A stretch of 64,000 nucleotides of DNA from Ryuthela nishihirai (GCA_038380435.1 JAWZYU010000017.1:18351283-18415282); one strand, 5' to 3'; shown: positions 44,301 to 58,256, numbered from the stretch's first letter. The notes: generated by a model from the sequence alone, not told the origin. Made by a program: numbers and translations.

Positions 44301-45850
44301 AGTTTTTAGTTTGATGGTAACTTATGACTAATCATAAAAATTATTGAAGTGTTGAGACCATTGTAATATTTATTATAAGCCAAGGTGAATTATTTAAAGT
44401 AAATTGAATATTACATCAGAAATACAAAGGAATATGTTGATCTGAATTAATTATGAAAGTGTTCTATGTTATACTTCAACACACAGGAGTTTGATAGAAA
44501 AGATTATTTTAAATTGGATTTCTTGTTCATAACAGAATTTGTTTTGCTAGCTGAGAGAGGGGAGAGTATGCGATAGAAAGTTTTAAAAAGTGATAGCTAG
44601 CATAAAAGTATCTATTTAATAGACTTATAGTGAAAAGTATGCATCATTTAAGATTATAATTCAGAATTGCAGTGGCTGTAATTTAACAATAAGGAAATTT
44701 GTTGCACATCATTTTGATATTTCTGTATTAAAATTGAATTTGACTTTATAAAATGCAACTGGAGAGTGAAATAGCATAAATATTATACTTCAAAATTTAA
44801 AGATGTTTCAAAGCATCTTAGTAGTATATATTGCAGTAATATTTAATGAAGTAATGAGTCTGCCCTTGTATGAGAATCTCATTTTAACCCTTTAACTGAT
44901 AAATGAAATATACCATATTTGTCATCACATCCCAGTGATGGATTATTTATAAGTAATATTCTCCTGGCTGTAAAGTTATGGTAAAACATATTTTGAGGTG
45001 GTGGAGAATAACTAAAATTAAGAAAAAGCATAATGGACTAGCATTAAGTAAAGCTTAATATATACATTAAAACATTTCAAAGTTCAATACTTCTCAATAA
45101 TCAAAACAAAAATATAAGAAACTTACAGGAGTCTATAATGAAATTACATTATAATAACCTCAAAAGATATTGCACTCTCAGAAATTTCTAAAATATGTAG
45201 TGTTCTGTGTATCATTTCCCCCCCCCCCCCTCACCACCACATCCACGCCATAGGTATATCTAGCAGACATCACATTTTCATGGTTCCTTTTTGCTCTCGG
45301 TGAAATATCTGGAAAATGTCTTGTAAAGTGGTGAACTGGGTCACCATCCTCAAAAATGTGGCAATCATTTTTCAGGGATGTAAATGTTTTTTAGGTATCA
45401 AATCTTTAAAGTTTATTCTAAAAGATGGGAATCAATGTTCCATTTTACTTTTATAAAACGTGCATTGAATACAGCCAAATCCAGAAAATGTATTTTTATG
45501 TAATCTCCTATAGCAGGGTAATGATACAATATCTTAAGTATTGTTGCTGATCTAATCCTCACATATGGTTTAGTCTGACTACATTAAGCTTATCCACAAT
45601 TTTACCTTTATCAAAGTAGATTTTATACTTGATGAAATTTGTTTGTGGCTTTACAATACCCCATATGTACATCTGTTTTGGACTGAAGTTTTTCTGCTAA
45701 TTCAGGACGTGTGAAAAGAAAATATCAATGGTTATACAATACTCTTCACTGTTTTTCAAATTCTACTTCTCAATGACAATCCTTCCTTCATTCATACATT
45801 TCATATTGGTTCCTTTTCCCAGTATATTTTAATCATGTTGTATACATGCC
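44301..45850. other. 3' UTR continuation or intergenic, no gene seen
   Basis: AT-rich sequence with a C10 tract at 45221-45230 followed by CACCACC. No coding exon or recognisable repeat in either strand. Confidence 0.5.
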
Positions 45851-46224
45851 CAGTATGGGAATGGCTCAGATGGTAGCACACCAGCCTCAAAATCTGCAGT
45901 TCTCAGGTTCGAGTCCCAGCGGGCTAGTGTTGAGTTTTATATCTACAAAACTCCCTGCCCTCAGTCAGTAGGGGACACCTATAGGCTTGGAAAGGCTGCA
46001 ATATGTTGGATGGAATATTAAGCCACGGGCCCAGGTGTGAGAGCCATACCCTGTGCATATTAAAGAACATGCCGGATGGCAATGACAGGAGGCTACCACC
46101 TGTCCCCTAACAGCTTCTGGTGAGTCCCCTCCCCCAACCTTCTAACCCTCTGGGTCCTTGTGACTTGTCTATTTAGCCCATTGTGTGCATAAAAAGTGTT
46201 GCTCAGAGGTAAAATAACCCAACA
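45851..46224 (+). mobile_element. SINE-A copy, diverged
   Basis: Head with TGGCTCAGATGGTAGCACAC and GGTTCGAGTCC, then body, then ...GCTCAGAGGTAAAATAACCCAA. It is immediately followed (46238-46345) by a second, head-only SINE-A fragment (GGTTCAGTGTGCCAGGCTCA...AGATTTGAGTCC). Confidence 0.87.
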
Positions 46225-46237
46225 TACCTGGTATTAT

Positions 46238-46345
46238 TCTCACAAGGGCTATGGTTCAGTGTGCCAGGCTCATAATCTGATGTTGCCAGATTTGAGTCCA
46301 AACTGATGCATTAGGATTTGTCTCTACTATCCCTCAGACTGCCCT
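46238..46345 (+). mobile_element. SINE-A head fragment
   Basis: tRNA-derived part only, lying 14 bp after a complete copy in the same orientation, an arrangement like that of the 11106-12203 array. Confidence 0.65.
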
Positions 46346-48470
46346 GATGGGTAAAACTTGCATTAACACAAACACCTTTGAGAATTTATTCCTCAAATCA
46401 AAAACCATACTTCCTTCGATTTCTGATAGGATAATCGTGATTGATAAGTAGTGGGAAATGGTAATGGGCATTATCTGTAAATATTGGTGTCTGAATCAAT
46501 TGTTTTATAGACCAATCCCATTCATGGCTTCATCTGTTGGTCTTTGCAATAAGAAGAGAAATACTCATTTCATCCACAGTTAGGGTTTTCATCTTTGAAT
46601 GTGAGACTTCCTATTGATAGCGTTTTGCTGAAGATCGTTCAGCCATTCTGTTGGTCTCAAGATTTCCATCAATTCATCATTGAAGAATGGTTTTAAAAAA
46701 ATTCTAAAGAAGTTCATCTTGAACAGCATGCTTCACTTCATTTTTTGTGAAGAGAATTCTCTGATTGTAAATTAGCACCTAATGATTGTATATATTTCTC
46801 ATTGAGCACGAAACAAAAATCTTATCGCTGTCATCTAGATTCGCTAATAAAATTCACTAAAAGAATTTATACTTCATTGAAATGTTATCTGAAGTAGAAA
46901 CAATTCTTATTCTTTGAATTAAGTAGCCAACCACTTCATTTCAAACTACTCTCATTGGGGTCTTGGATTCTGAAAAAATGTCAAGTGCTGCCATCTGGAC
47001 TAGCTTGCAAAATTAAACTATGAATGTGTTTGATTGGTATACATAGCTCATTTATAGCATTGGATAAATCGAAACAAATGAATTGTCAGTTAAAGGGTTA
47101 AATCTTTTTTCCATTTTTATGTGAAACTTTGACTTCTTAAAATCATGGTTCTATAATTTATATGCCTCCAATATGTAAATATAAAGTACATCAGTATATT
47201 TTCAGTGAATTTTGAATCCACTGCAAGAAATAAAGTATGCATTTTTATAAGTTACATAATTAGCAATAATGTTCATTGCTACATGTGCTTATATTACACT
47301 AAAATTAACATTACATCACAAACTATTGAAATACTTGTTTGTACTTCTGCAGATATGAGTCCCATCACATAAATCATGCTGTAGAAGCATTTGACAAACT
47401 TATTTAAAATTTACTGTAGCTTTAACATTAGATAATGACTTACTGTTTATTGCATTCCTGTGTATATAATTGAAGACTTAAGTAAAAGCAATTCACAATT
47501 TAGTTTATAAGAAATTTTATTTTCAGTATAGACAGACCTCAGCTTAACACATTTCAAGGTATGCATTCTTAAGTTTAATGAAGTTATTAATTTATTTTGC
47601 CAGTGAAAAATGTCTTTCTGCATAACTACCAAAAATAATTTTTTTACATAGTCATGCACAGTATATGCAGTGCTTTTAGAGGCAGATTTTGATGCATTGT
47701 TATTTGGAAGAATTGGGTGAAAAACCTTTGGGTTTTATAGGCTACTTGCAGCACATGCCACTTTCTGTTGAAGTAAGAGAAATTATGGTAGAGATGTGCT
47801 GTTCTCAACTTCCTGGAATAATCTTTTCAAAAATTAGGTACTTCAATGAAGGTATAAAAGAAAACTTTTTCACCTCATAAAGCAGTTTATAGCTGTTGTC
47901 TAGCTCATGGTGAACTTTTATAGAATTAAAATTCTTTCAGTATTTGGGTCATTTTAAAAAATGGTTAATATTTAAGGTTTTGCCATTTTCAAATTTTAAT
48001 ACCCTCTAATGGGGGAAATTTCTACTATTGGAAGATTCGGAAAACATTAATTGTAATATTTTAACAATTCATATCCAGCTCAGAATTTTTAATGAAATTA
48101 ATGTCTAAGGATAAGGGGAAACAATGTTTTTTTAAATGAACTCTTTTAATGAGTAACCATTTAAATCTGAAAATTTTCTGAGGTTTATAATTGTCATGGG
48201 CAGGAGGAGGAAATACATAATTACTGCACATTCAAACAGGTAGTTTTATTACAAGGAACATGTTCAGAAGTGTGGAATTTGTTCTCAAATTGAATATATA
48301 GTTTCAATTATTTAAAAGCAGAATGAAGTACAAATTGCTCATAACTTGGGGTTTTCCTATATTGCAATAAGTCACAAAGTAATTATAGTATTAAAAGCAC
48401 ATGCAATTATGCAGCTTATCTAGCTTGTGAAACACTTGGTATAAAATCGAATATAATTTTCATAATTATG
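46346..48470. other. intergenic, nothing recognised
   Basis: AT-rich. The longest frames (47447-47659 minus, 47689-47880 plus) show no motif or family resemblance. Confidence 0.5.
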
Positions 48471-48775
48471 GTGGAATACAAGGCAACATGGTAGTGCATT
48501 AGGCTCAAAACCTGAATTTGATCCTTGATCCTAAGTATGCAATCATCACTCTGAGAGAAAAGAGATGCTATTGGTCTTTGAAAGCCACCACCCAGAGGAG
48601 GGGGCATTAAGCTATGGCCTCATGCATAGGAACACCATTCCTTGTATGTTAAAATGTGCTGAATTATCTTGATGGGAGGTTAACAAATGGTTAGTGGATT
48701 CCTTAATTGTTTTAATCTTTTGGGGTTCTTATATATGACCTGGCCATGTGCAGAAAAAAGTTGAAACTTTGAACT
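48471..48775 (+). mobile_element. SINE-A copy, highly degraded
   Basis: Order of landmarks retained: GGTAGTGCATTAGGCTCAAA, GGGGCATTAAGCTATGGCCT, TATGTTAAAATGTGCTGAA, GGGGTTCTTATATATGACCT GGCCAT. Probably among the oldest copies in the window. Confidence 0.65.
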
Positions 48776-50514
48776 CGGAAACAAAACTTTGAAAGAAATG
48801 AACCACTTAGAATAGCACAAGCAACATTAAACAAAATGTGAAAGGGTGTACAAATTAAATGTTAAATATTAATCTTTGGTATGAACTTTACGCTACAAAA
48901 GAAAAATCTTACCAGATTATTGAATGTTTGTCAAAATCTGGAAATTCTTTGATGTCCTAACCGCCACTTTTTCACCATTAATTGATTTTGATTGATAATA
49001 TTTAAAATGAGAACTTAAACTGTCTTTAATATTGCCAAAATTCTCACATCAAATTCTCTTCAGTTGTTGCAAGTTTTCTGTAGTAACGAACAATACCAAT
49101 GTAGTTGTGCTGAAAGTTGGCAAAATCGAAGGTTTAGTGGCAAAATATGAATATCTTTGTTGTTGCTAAATAAAAGCACTTGTCAACTGTGCATGAATGA
49201 CCCTTTATAATGATAAATAATTCTTGTGAAATGCCTTGAAAATCTAGTTTCTGTGTTTTTCTATAACAGCATAGGAATTGACAGTCGAAAACTACATAAA
49301 TGATATTTTTGATGACATATTAACACTAAAAGTAATTTCGATGTAAAAACTGCATAACTAGTTTTTTCTATCTAACTTATCAAATAGTTCACTTAGTGCA
49401 AAAGCCAAACATAAATTGAATAATTATAATTCAACACATGCAATATAGTTAGTAATGCCAAACTGAAAAGATTTTGTTTGTTAGCTATTTGCAATATTGG
49501 TACTTTTAATATTTTCTTTTGCAATAGTAAAATTTTGTAAAGTATTGTAAAAAAAGTTTTTCTTGTACTACAGTAAATTGAATCTTTTCTGTCTTGCAAC
49601 ACTTCCAAAGTGATTACTATTCCTATTTGAAGAGAAATCTATTTTGATGAATGGATCAGTTTTATAGTAATTATTCAGATGAGGCATTTGAATTGTGCCC
49701 TTGTGAAATAGAAGACCCAAAAAGCTTATTTCAGCCACTGTAGCATCTTTTTGATAATTCATCCTTTTGAATTCAAGAATTCTGCTTTTGAACAGAAAAC
49801 AGTGCTTTCTCAGCATATTATTGCCACATCCAGCAACTTCGTTTTTAGCCAAGGCACAAGAATAAAATTAACTTTTCATTTTAAATATGTATTCTGCTGC
49901 AAAGAGCTTAATGATTCAACAGGTGTAGAAGTAACTGCACTGGTAAGAAAGTATTTTATTGCCAGATTGACTGGTGCTAACATTTTATTAGAGTAATCAT
50001 CTAATAAATTCAGTTTCATCTTCCTTTTATGCTATCTCCACAGTATGTTGTGGCCACGAAGGACCCAAAGACATGTCCTTTGTGATTTCCGAAAGAAACT
50101 ACGTCAAATCTCCCCTTGTTACATTTGAACATATCAAACTCCCATCCTGTAAAAGTTTGAGTATGCCACTACCCATAATATACACACCTAGAAAATCATT
50201 AGAGAAAAAACTGCCTCACACACAAATAATTTGAACCTCAATCCAAGTGCCAACACTAGTGCCAACCAGTTGACACAAGCAAAATTATGACTGGATCAAA
50301 CTCGTGGCACTGAACGTGTTGATTCAGCATTAGTTTTATAGTAATTAAACTACAAAAATGCCATAAAAAGCTAATTTTATTAAGTCATAGGCAGAAATTA
50401 CTGTAAAACGTTTCCATATAATGAAAAATAATGCATTTATTTAATTTATATATTTTTTTCCTACCTTTTTTTTGTCATTCAGTATTTCTAATGTAATGAA
50501 GTCTGTTTTAAATA
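48776..50514. other. intergenic, nothing recognised
   Basis: AT-rich DNA; overlapping frames on both strands at 49568-49996 have no recognisable domain. Confidence 0.45.
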
Positions 50515-50885
50515 GGGACAGGTGGCTCAATCAGTGGCTAATAATCTGCAGTTCCCAGGTTAGAGTCCCAGCTGGGCCAGCATTGAGATTTATCTCTGCA
50601 AAACTCCCCACCTTGCCTGTGGTCATTAGGGAGACACTGATAGGCTTGGAAAGGCTGTTGTTCATCTGATGGGATGTTAAGCATGGCTCCCATGTGTGGA
50701 ATAACCATACCCTGTGCACATTCAAGAACATGCTGATTGGCTTTGATGAGACGCTACCATCTATTTCTCAAATGCTGTTCCAGTGGGTCCCCTCCCCCAA
50801 CCTATGAGCCTTCAAGGTCCTTGTGACCTGGCCATTTAGCCCATCGTGTGCAAAAAAGTACTTCTTAGAGGTAAAACAACCCAAA
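50515..50885 (+). mobile_element. SINE-A copy
   Basis: Head GGTGGCTCAATCAGTGGCTA (A box damaged by deletion), B box GGTTAGAGTCC, body, end ...GAGGTAAAACAACCCAA. Confidence 0.87.
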
Positions 50886-52030
50886 TAACACAACTTTTTA
50901 AATAACATAGTAAAGATCTGATTCTTGCTTAAAACAAAAGGTAATAGGAAATGCAACCAAAAATAAAATATTCTGAAGTGTATGGCCTAGACATTAAAAG
51001 ATTTTAATATCTGTTATTGGCACTAAAATTCAATGCAATTTTAACTAATTGAAGAAAGTAATGTACTTTAAAATCAACCATCTTTATATATATAATATGA
51101 AAATCGCATATAAAAACAGAAAAGATGGGTGACAAAAATTAGATACACCATTTATCCATATCAGAGTTATACAATGAAAAAAAGTGATTTGCCAAGTAAG
51201 TGTTCTTTCTTTGAATACTAGTAATGATGAATTCATTTATTTTTAATGAAATTGTAAATACTAAAGAACTATACTTAATACACATTTAACTTGTTATTTT
51301 AACCAATGTTTAAACTTTAATATGTGTTTAATTAAAATGGGATGAATATAATAAATGCATTATTTAGCATGATAATAGATAAATTGGAATTACGAACTTC
51401 CAAATTTACATTTCATCTATTTGTGGTTTTGTACTTTATAAGAATGCCATCTTTTCAAATAAATGTCAAATTGCAAATTTCTGAAAATTTTTAATACCTT
51501 GAATTTAGCCCTATTTTATTAAAAAAAAATAGCCATGACAATGGCATAAGATAATTTGGCCATGAAGCTTCACGTGCAGAAATACTAGGTTTTCACATAG
51601 GTAGTGCAAAGTTATTGCAATCATAACAAATAGTTGTTATATTTCAACTATTGAGAAAAAACAAGTTGAGTTTATTATAATCACCATTAAAACAAGGCAT
51701 ATGGAAATATAAATTTCACATTTTTTTGCTAATGCCTTCAGAATAAAAAATTAGTATTTGAAGTTGTTTATCCAATTTAAAGTTCAACAGTATTTTTTGC
51801 ATCGTACAACAAAATAAGAGTAGTACTGTACTTTTAGTACCACTTTCTCCATCCTCTTGGCTGTTATTTGCCGCAAAACATGTAGATATATGGCTAGTTT
51901 CATGAAAACATGCACTGTTTATTTCATGTGATATTTTCAGAATGCATCCTTCAGACAATTTTGCACTTTCAAATTATTGGGAACTAGCATCTAGTTTTTC
52001 AACCTTAGTGATGGAATACAAAAAAACTCA

Positions 52031-52203
52031 GGCTCCTGTCAAACCTCTGTGGCAAGCAGCTGCTTGAGTTTCTTTATATGCCGTAGTAGGTCTGGGAGGA
52101 TGACGGGACCTCAGCAGAAAAACAACACAAACATCCATGCCTTACCCAGGGCTCGAACCCAGGTCCCTTAGATCAGTAGCCAAGTGCGCTAACCACTCGA
52201 CCT
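52031..52203. mobile_element. SINE-B copies: plus-strand tail joined to minus-strand body
   Basis: 52031-52068 is a SINE-B tail in plus orientation (CAGGCTCCTGTCAAACCTCT, GTGGCAAGCAGCTGCTTGAG). From about 52074 to 52203 lies a SINE-B body in minus orientation, with a well-kept head on the minus strand (GGTCGAGTGGTTAGCGCACT, B box GGTTCGAGCCC). The palindromic tail core may have mediated the inverted join. Confidence 0.75.
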
Positions 52204-52574
52204 GGACAATATCAAGTCCTGTGGAACCCCAAAAATAGACAGAAAAATTTTACTATTTCCTTTCTTACATCCCCCCCCAATTTTTTTTCTTTCAAAAAAT
52301 GGCTTTCATATAATTATTCCACCATACAATTACTAGAAGGCAGTTTTAATTATTGCAAGACCTGAGCTCTTTCCCTTGCAAAAGATATGCTTCTTTGATG
52401 AATTTGGATAAACTTGTCATTCTTCTTTCATTGACAATGTATGATTTCTTTATATTCATCAAAGATGAAAAGACTTTCACATAAATATGTGGTTGAAAAT
52501 TGAAGTAAAAGATGAGTAGCTTCTTTTTGTAATTGCAGGATATTTTTCTTAGCTCCAGAATCAAGACAGCTCAC

Positions 52575-52604
52575 AGCACCCCAGTTGGGAAACACTTATC
52601 TAAA
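52575..52604. mobile_element. hAT-like terminus
   Basis: The minus strand reads AAGTGTTTCCCAACTGGGGT GCTGTGA, close to the CAGTGTTTCCCAACTGGGG ends of many hAT elements. The partner end was not found with confidence. Confidence 0.4.
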
Positions 52605-53145
52605 TAAGATGTTTGTGAAATTAATATTTTAGTTCACCTTTGCTGATGTATTCATTATTAGTTCAAACACAATTTCATCACCAGTAATATGTATTAGAAT
52701 TCCAATAAAAAGTTATTTTGTATTGAATAAATATATTTCATAAATATATGCATACTTTAGTATTAAAAACACCCCTAACATATAATTCTTGCAAAATTAT
52801 GCAAATAATATAAACAGTGCATGTTGTCATGAAATACCTACCAATTAATACCAGCTAGCCATATATCTACATGTTTTGTAGCAATGCAAAAGGAATTGAC
52901 TATAACAAATCTTGTTCCCTCTTGCAACTATTTCACTCTTCTAGAAAATAAGACCAGAAACGAAATTTTTCTGAATATATGATCTATAAATAATAATTAA
53001 ATGACAAAAGCCAAAAATTATATTTGCATTACAGACTGCACTTTAATTTTTGAAATCTTATTGCATAGGATGAAAGCACATTATGGGGAGCAATTTAATT
53101 AGCTTCCAACAGATTATTAAGTTAATATATCAACAAGCATTCTCA

Positions 53146-53537
53146 GTGGGTGGGGGTGGCTCAGTCTGTAGCATGTCTGGGTCGTAACCTGTAGTTCCCA
53201 GGTCATTCTGCCTGTGTCAGCATTGAGATTTATCTCTGCAAAATACTCTGCCATGCCCTCAGTCAGTAGGGGACACCAATGTACTAAGAAAGGCCACTAT
53301 CCGTTGGATGGGACATTAAACCATGGTCGCATGTGCAGGAGTCATATCCTGTGTATGTTGAACACACTGGCTGTGTATGCTGAACACTCCCAACAGCTGT
53401 CCAGTGGTCTCCACTGGACAGCTTCCTTTGACACTGGACAGACCAAGCCTTCTCTGAGCCTTCAGGGTTCTTGTGACTGGCCATTTAGCCTATTGAGTGC
53501 AAAAAAAAAGTGCTGCTCATAGGTAAAACAACCCAAA
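53146..53537 (+). mobile_element. SINE-A copy with 11-bp target-site duplication
   Basis: Head GGTGGCTCAGTCTGTAGCAT with a damaged B box, body with a small internal duplication (CTGTGTATG-TGAACAC twice, 53348-53388), and end AACAACCCAA. AAGCATTCTCA occurs at 53135-53145 and 53538-53548. Confidence 0.88.
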
Positions 53538-53548
53538 AAGCATTCTCA

Positions 53549-54117
53549 ACAAGTTTGGGATCCCAAAGGAATAGAAAAGAACTTGTAATTATGTTTCACT
53601 CCTGACTTGCCATCATTAATGTAAATGAAACAAGAATTTGTAACCTCTTTCTCAGAAAACTTGACTTACTACAACTGATCAGGTAACATTGTCTAAAGGT
53701 GTCTTATTTTTCACACTAGTAGTATATTGGGGTAAAAGTTTAATAGCATGTGTATATATAGCTAGAACTACTTGCTTAATTGTAATAAATCTGGCATTTT
53801 TAGTCAAGATGGGATTGTTACTCTCATGGAACATTAAATAGGGATAATTTGCAAAATTACTGAAAGATAAATTTAATATCAGGTTTAGCAGAAAAAGCTA
53901 AAATTTTATATTAAGCAGTTTTATCTTTGCAATTTTAATACAATCTTAATAGTTTTTAACCCAATCCATCCAGTAACAATAAATCGGTCTTGTATGCAGC
54001 TTGTGGTAGTATTTAATCTGGAGCAATCATTGCAGTTTCTTGAGACTAATCAAAAAAGAATCTGGTACATTTAGAATGCAGTAGTATATAGTCACTTTCT
54101 AAACAGTGAAACCTAAT
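53549..54117. other. intergenic, nothing recognised
   Basis: AT-rich DNA without coding frames, RNA genes or repeat matches that I can see. Confidence 0.5.
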
Positions 54118-54358
54118 AGCATATATTTTTAAACTTTGGCTATGGATCACTTCATCAGGGCACAAAGACAACACACTTACCATCTATAGCCTACCTACCC
54201 CTCATTCCTATGTACAACCACAAATCTCTAGAATTAGTATTAAGATTGGTGTTCTTTTGATGAGAAAAGGAGGTGGTAATGTCTGGTTCCAAGCTGGAGG
54301 ATTTTGATCTCCTGAAACTAATGGGTTTAATATTTGGACCATACTTTGAGAACCACTA
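54118..54358. mobile_element. possible hAT-like MITE
   Basis: The right end on the minus strand reads CTAAAGTAGTGGTTCTCAAA GTATGGTCC, a typical hAT MITE terminus. The left side (TTTTTAAACTTTGGCTATGG ATC at about 54126) resembles it partially in inverted relation. About 240 bp, no coding. Confidence 0.45.
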
Positions 54359-55526
54359 CTTTAGATGCATTTGTTAGCTGTGATAGGACTTGCATAGTCC
54401 ACTAAACTTAAGCATATTGGCCTAATCTTTAAGGGAATCTTATATTATTTTTAGCATCTTAAGTTTTCTATTTGAATGGTTGGATCTCATTCAATGTATT
54501 TTTTTTTGTTTGCATATTATTGGAAAATAACTGCTGTGTGAAATGCCATTATATACTTTTCATTAAGCCTCTGATAATTATAGATTTTTAGAATAGAAAT
54601 TCACTGGAAGTAATTTTATTAGTCTGGAAATGGGCATGAAAACTTCAACTAATATATTCCAGAATTTGGATTTATTGGTTACATGACAGTTGGGCTAAGA
54701 TTGGTGAGTGAAGTGCTAACTTATTTGCTCAACAGGTACAGTAGGTGGCACATAACAGGTGAGATCACATTTAAGTCTGGGGGATTGGTAGTTGAATTTT
54801 TTACACCTAATATATTTTCTAAATTGTGACTTCTAAAACTTGATCAACACAACCACTGATTAAATGCAAGCTGCCTTTCTAATGACCTTCTAGTCCCATG
54901 ACTATTTTAAGCTTTACAGTTTTGCAACTTTATAAGAAGTTCCTGATTTAATTTACTTCATCACTGACAGATGACACAACTATTAAATAATGGCATAATA
55001 AATCTTGTATTATGATAATGTCTAATAGACCATTTGTCAAATGTTTTGTGAACTGTATGAGGTAGTTCACGCAAATAATTCTAAGGTTGCTAAAAACGGG
55101 CAAGCTCAGCAGCTGCAAAGTTAGAAATAGCTTGGTTTTACTGTAAGTAATTGTCATTAAACATCTTACAATTGCATTTTCATTGGTGACTTTTGTTCCG
55201 TTTAAAAGTATTAAATGCAACACTGGCTAAAATTATGCATGAATGTTATTTGCAATTTTGATTGTTCCTTGAGCCATAAAATGGCAATTATTGTATTTGA
55301 TAATTAATGACTTTGAGAATTCTTTCACACTTAAGTCTATTTTATGTATAATTTGTAATGCTGAAAATATTTTGGTGATATATTTATTGAAATGTACTTT
55401 ACTTATAAGCTGTCGAATGCACTTTATGAATTTAAATTATCTTTATTTTATTGTACACCTTATGATATATTTATATTGCTAATTGATCAGTAATCATGCA
55501 CAGATTATCAGTATAAAAATTAGTAT

Positions 55527-55848
55527 TTCCCAACTAGGAGATACTGAAGATGGTTAAAGGTTTCCATGGAAATTTGCAAAAAATGCAAACGTTCTGACCA
55601 GCCAGATTTTTAAATGTATAGAAAGAAAAAAATTAGTGCTGCTGTGATGACTAGTGAGAGAAAAGTAATAAAATTATCGAAAAACTGCATTTGCACATTT
55701 AAGTAGCACACTAAAATGCATATCAAACAATACTATATATTTAAAATAAAATGCAGTTTAATATTGTAAAAGATGTTAATGTAAAGTACTGCCAAAACTT
55801 AAGTTTTATGTAGGGGTACCTTGAGAAAATAAAGTTGAGAATCAATGA
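55527..55848. mobile_element. possible hAT-like MITE
   Basis: The left end AGTATTTCCCAACTAGGAG and the right end GGGGTACCTTGAGAAAATAA AGTTGAGAATCA are the TTTCCCAAC / GTTGAGAA pair seen at hAT MITE termini. Interior AT-rich, non-coding. Confidence 0.5.
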
Positions 55849-57600
55849 CCTAATTATCTTTTTTTACTTTTTTAGTGCTATTTACTTTCACTATTGTTCT
55901 TGCATTTCACAACATTATCTCCTTAACAAACGGCACGCATCAATAATGCATCGATGTGTAAGAGATACAACTAACCTTGTTTTAATTGTGGTAAATGTTA
56001 AACTTTTCTAAACCATTTTAAGTTTTTAAGAATACCTCGATTGAATATATTGTAATTAATGCTGGGGTACTTTTTTTTTGCTGTATTTAAGATCAAGAGG
56101 CCCCAATAGAGCTCAAGTACTATTATAGAGCTACGTGCGAATTTTTTTTTGCCTGCTTCAAAAATTATTTTTTGCTTACTCCACTGTTAGTATAAAAAAT
56201 AAACTTTGTCTACTTTTTGTATACTTAGAATTTGTTTCTGATATAAAGCTTCTCAACTTTAACTTCCCCCTAGAAGTTGTCATAACCAATTGTATCAATA
56301 ACACTGATATTAAATAAGTTTTTAGCCATAGTTTCTCATGTAGAATAAAACCCGAAACAACCAAACCATCTTATCAAGGCTGATCGATCTAGATAACATT
56401 AATCATATTAAAATAGTTCTTTTGGGTTAACATGTAATGTTCATTGCAGCTGAAATTTATGGAAGTAAATGTTTCATTGTTATTGGCAATTAAAAGTTGT
56501 ACATAATATACTTCATTTTGCGTTATCTTATAAAAGATTTGCCTATGATGCATTTTGCTTTATATGAATATCTCGCAATTTTATCTAACAATTACCATTT
56601 TTGCTGGTCATTCTGTCAAAGTTCTTTGAAAAGAATTTACTTATACCTTTAATGCTTCTAATTGTGTCATCCGGAGTGTTTCATTCTTTTTAGGACATTG
56701 TTAACATATTATCAATCAAACACCATTACCTATGTGAAGGATAAACTGTGAAGGAAGAAAAAATTAAAATTTTGATTATCAGCTTTTGGTTATTGTTAAA
56801 AAGATTTGTCTGCTAAGGAGCAGTGAAAAGAAGCTGCGCTGAATATGAAATTTTTGTGTACATAATGCACAATTGGTAAAAGCTTCGATTCTCTAACCAG
56901 TATGAAACTTTTGACATTTGGCTGTTTTTGTGATATTTTCATGTTAAGGTTCTATCTGATTTAATATTCTTTACTGCGGATATGACTCCTGGTGAGCACA
57001 ATTTGAATAAATGTGCCTGTTATGTCTTTAACACTAGATTATTAAAAGTATAAATATTAAGAAAAACACTAAAATTAATTAGCATGTATTTTAAAAATTT
57101 TATTGAAAGTTTGTCAAATGTTCAAAAACATTTACAAAACAAATTGTATTCGATCATCAGTTTAGTCATATTGCTATGCATGATATTCTAAATTGGTAAC
57201 GTTTACAGAAATTCTTTACAAATGAGAACTAATTAATCATGTTTGGTATTTTAACTGATCTCAATATGTGTAGATAAAAATAAAAGGTTAACACTGTTAT
57301 AATAAAATCGCTTAGGTTCACTTTAAATTTCCCAAGCTGCATTTCATTGTCAACATAATACTGCTGATTACTGTGGTGACAGGAAGTATTAACACGCTAA
57401 TATCTTTCAAATTATATATCAGCATTGGAAAGCAAAGTGGATAGAAGTTCTTGAATTTCAGTAGTAGCCAAAACATTTTGAATATATGAAAAAATTTATT
57501 TTGTCTTTAATTGTTCTATGGTGGTAATTAAACTTCAGTATATGTATTGTATAATTGGGGGGGGGGGGTGATTTGATTACAAAAAATCACTACTAAGGTA
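55849..57600. other. intergenic, nothing recognised
   Basis: AT-rich. Includes a long G tract at 57557-57567 just before a foldback element. The frames at 56135-56364 on both strands show no domain. Confidence 0.45.
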
Positions 57601-57601
57601 A

Positions 57602-57884
57602 AATGTGAAGAGCACCAAGAGTAATTTGCATTCAAAATGAAAGTTTAAATTCCAGTCTTTTATATCTTTTCTGTAGTTATTTGCCTAGAAATAATCGATG
57701 AGTTAATGGTGAATAGTAAGAAAAATTCATTTGAGTTTTTTTTTTTTAACTTTTTTCCCTTCTCACCATTAAATATCACAGAATATCCCTAGGTAAATGA
57801 AACAACTAAAAAGCATAGAAGACAAGAATTTAAACAATCTTTCATTTTAAATGCAAGATCATTCTTGGTGTTCTTCACATGTTA
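57602..57884. repeat. large foldback element
   Basis: The left arm from ATGTGAAGAGCACCAAGAGT through AAAATGAAAG, TTTAAATTC, TTATTTGCCTAG to AATGGTGA (57603-57713) pairs with the right arm CTCACCATTAAATATC...CTAGGTAAATG...CTTTCATTTTAAATGC... CTTGGTGTTCTTCACAT (57764-57881). Arms are about 115-120 bp and imperfect, with an A/T-rich centre. MITE-like. Confidence 0.75.
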
Positions 57885-58048
57885 TTTCAGCAATCGGTCA
57901 ACTATTTTTGTATTTAATTTTTTCCTCAACATCCACTTGGTTTCCTTGAAGTTTTTCCTTCAAAGAACGACCATGGATAGAATTTTCACTAAAAAATGCA
58001 GTTCCCGTGAAATATGGATGCCTAATTTTACATCCTCCATTCCATAAA

Positions 58049-58256
58049 CACATTGGTGGCCTATGTGCAAAAGAGTAATGCCATTAGCACATTAAAGAAC
58101 ATTGATGGAAGCCTCCCATCAAGATCATGTTTCCTAACAGTTGTCTTGCAGGTGCCTTTCCCAACTGAGCACTTGGGATCCTTGTGACCTAGCCATTCAG
58201 CTTAGTGTGCAACACAAGTTTCAAAGGTCACGAAGGTAAAATGTGAATTCAACCCA
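58049..58256 (+). mobile_element. SINE-A body fragment, degraded
   Basis: Lacks the tRNA head. Landmarks TGGCCTATGTGCAAAAGAGT, GCACATTAAAGAACATTGAT, CTTGTGACCTAGCCATTCAG and AAGGTAAAATG follow in the SINE-A order. Confidence 0.7.
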
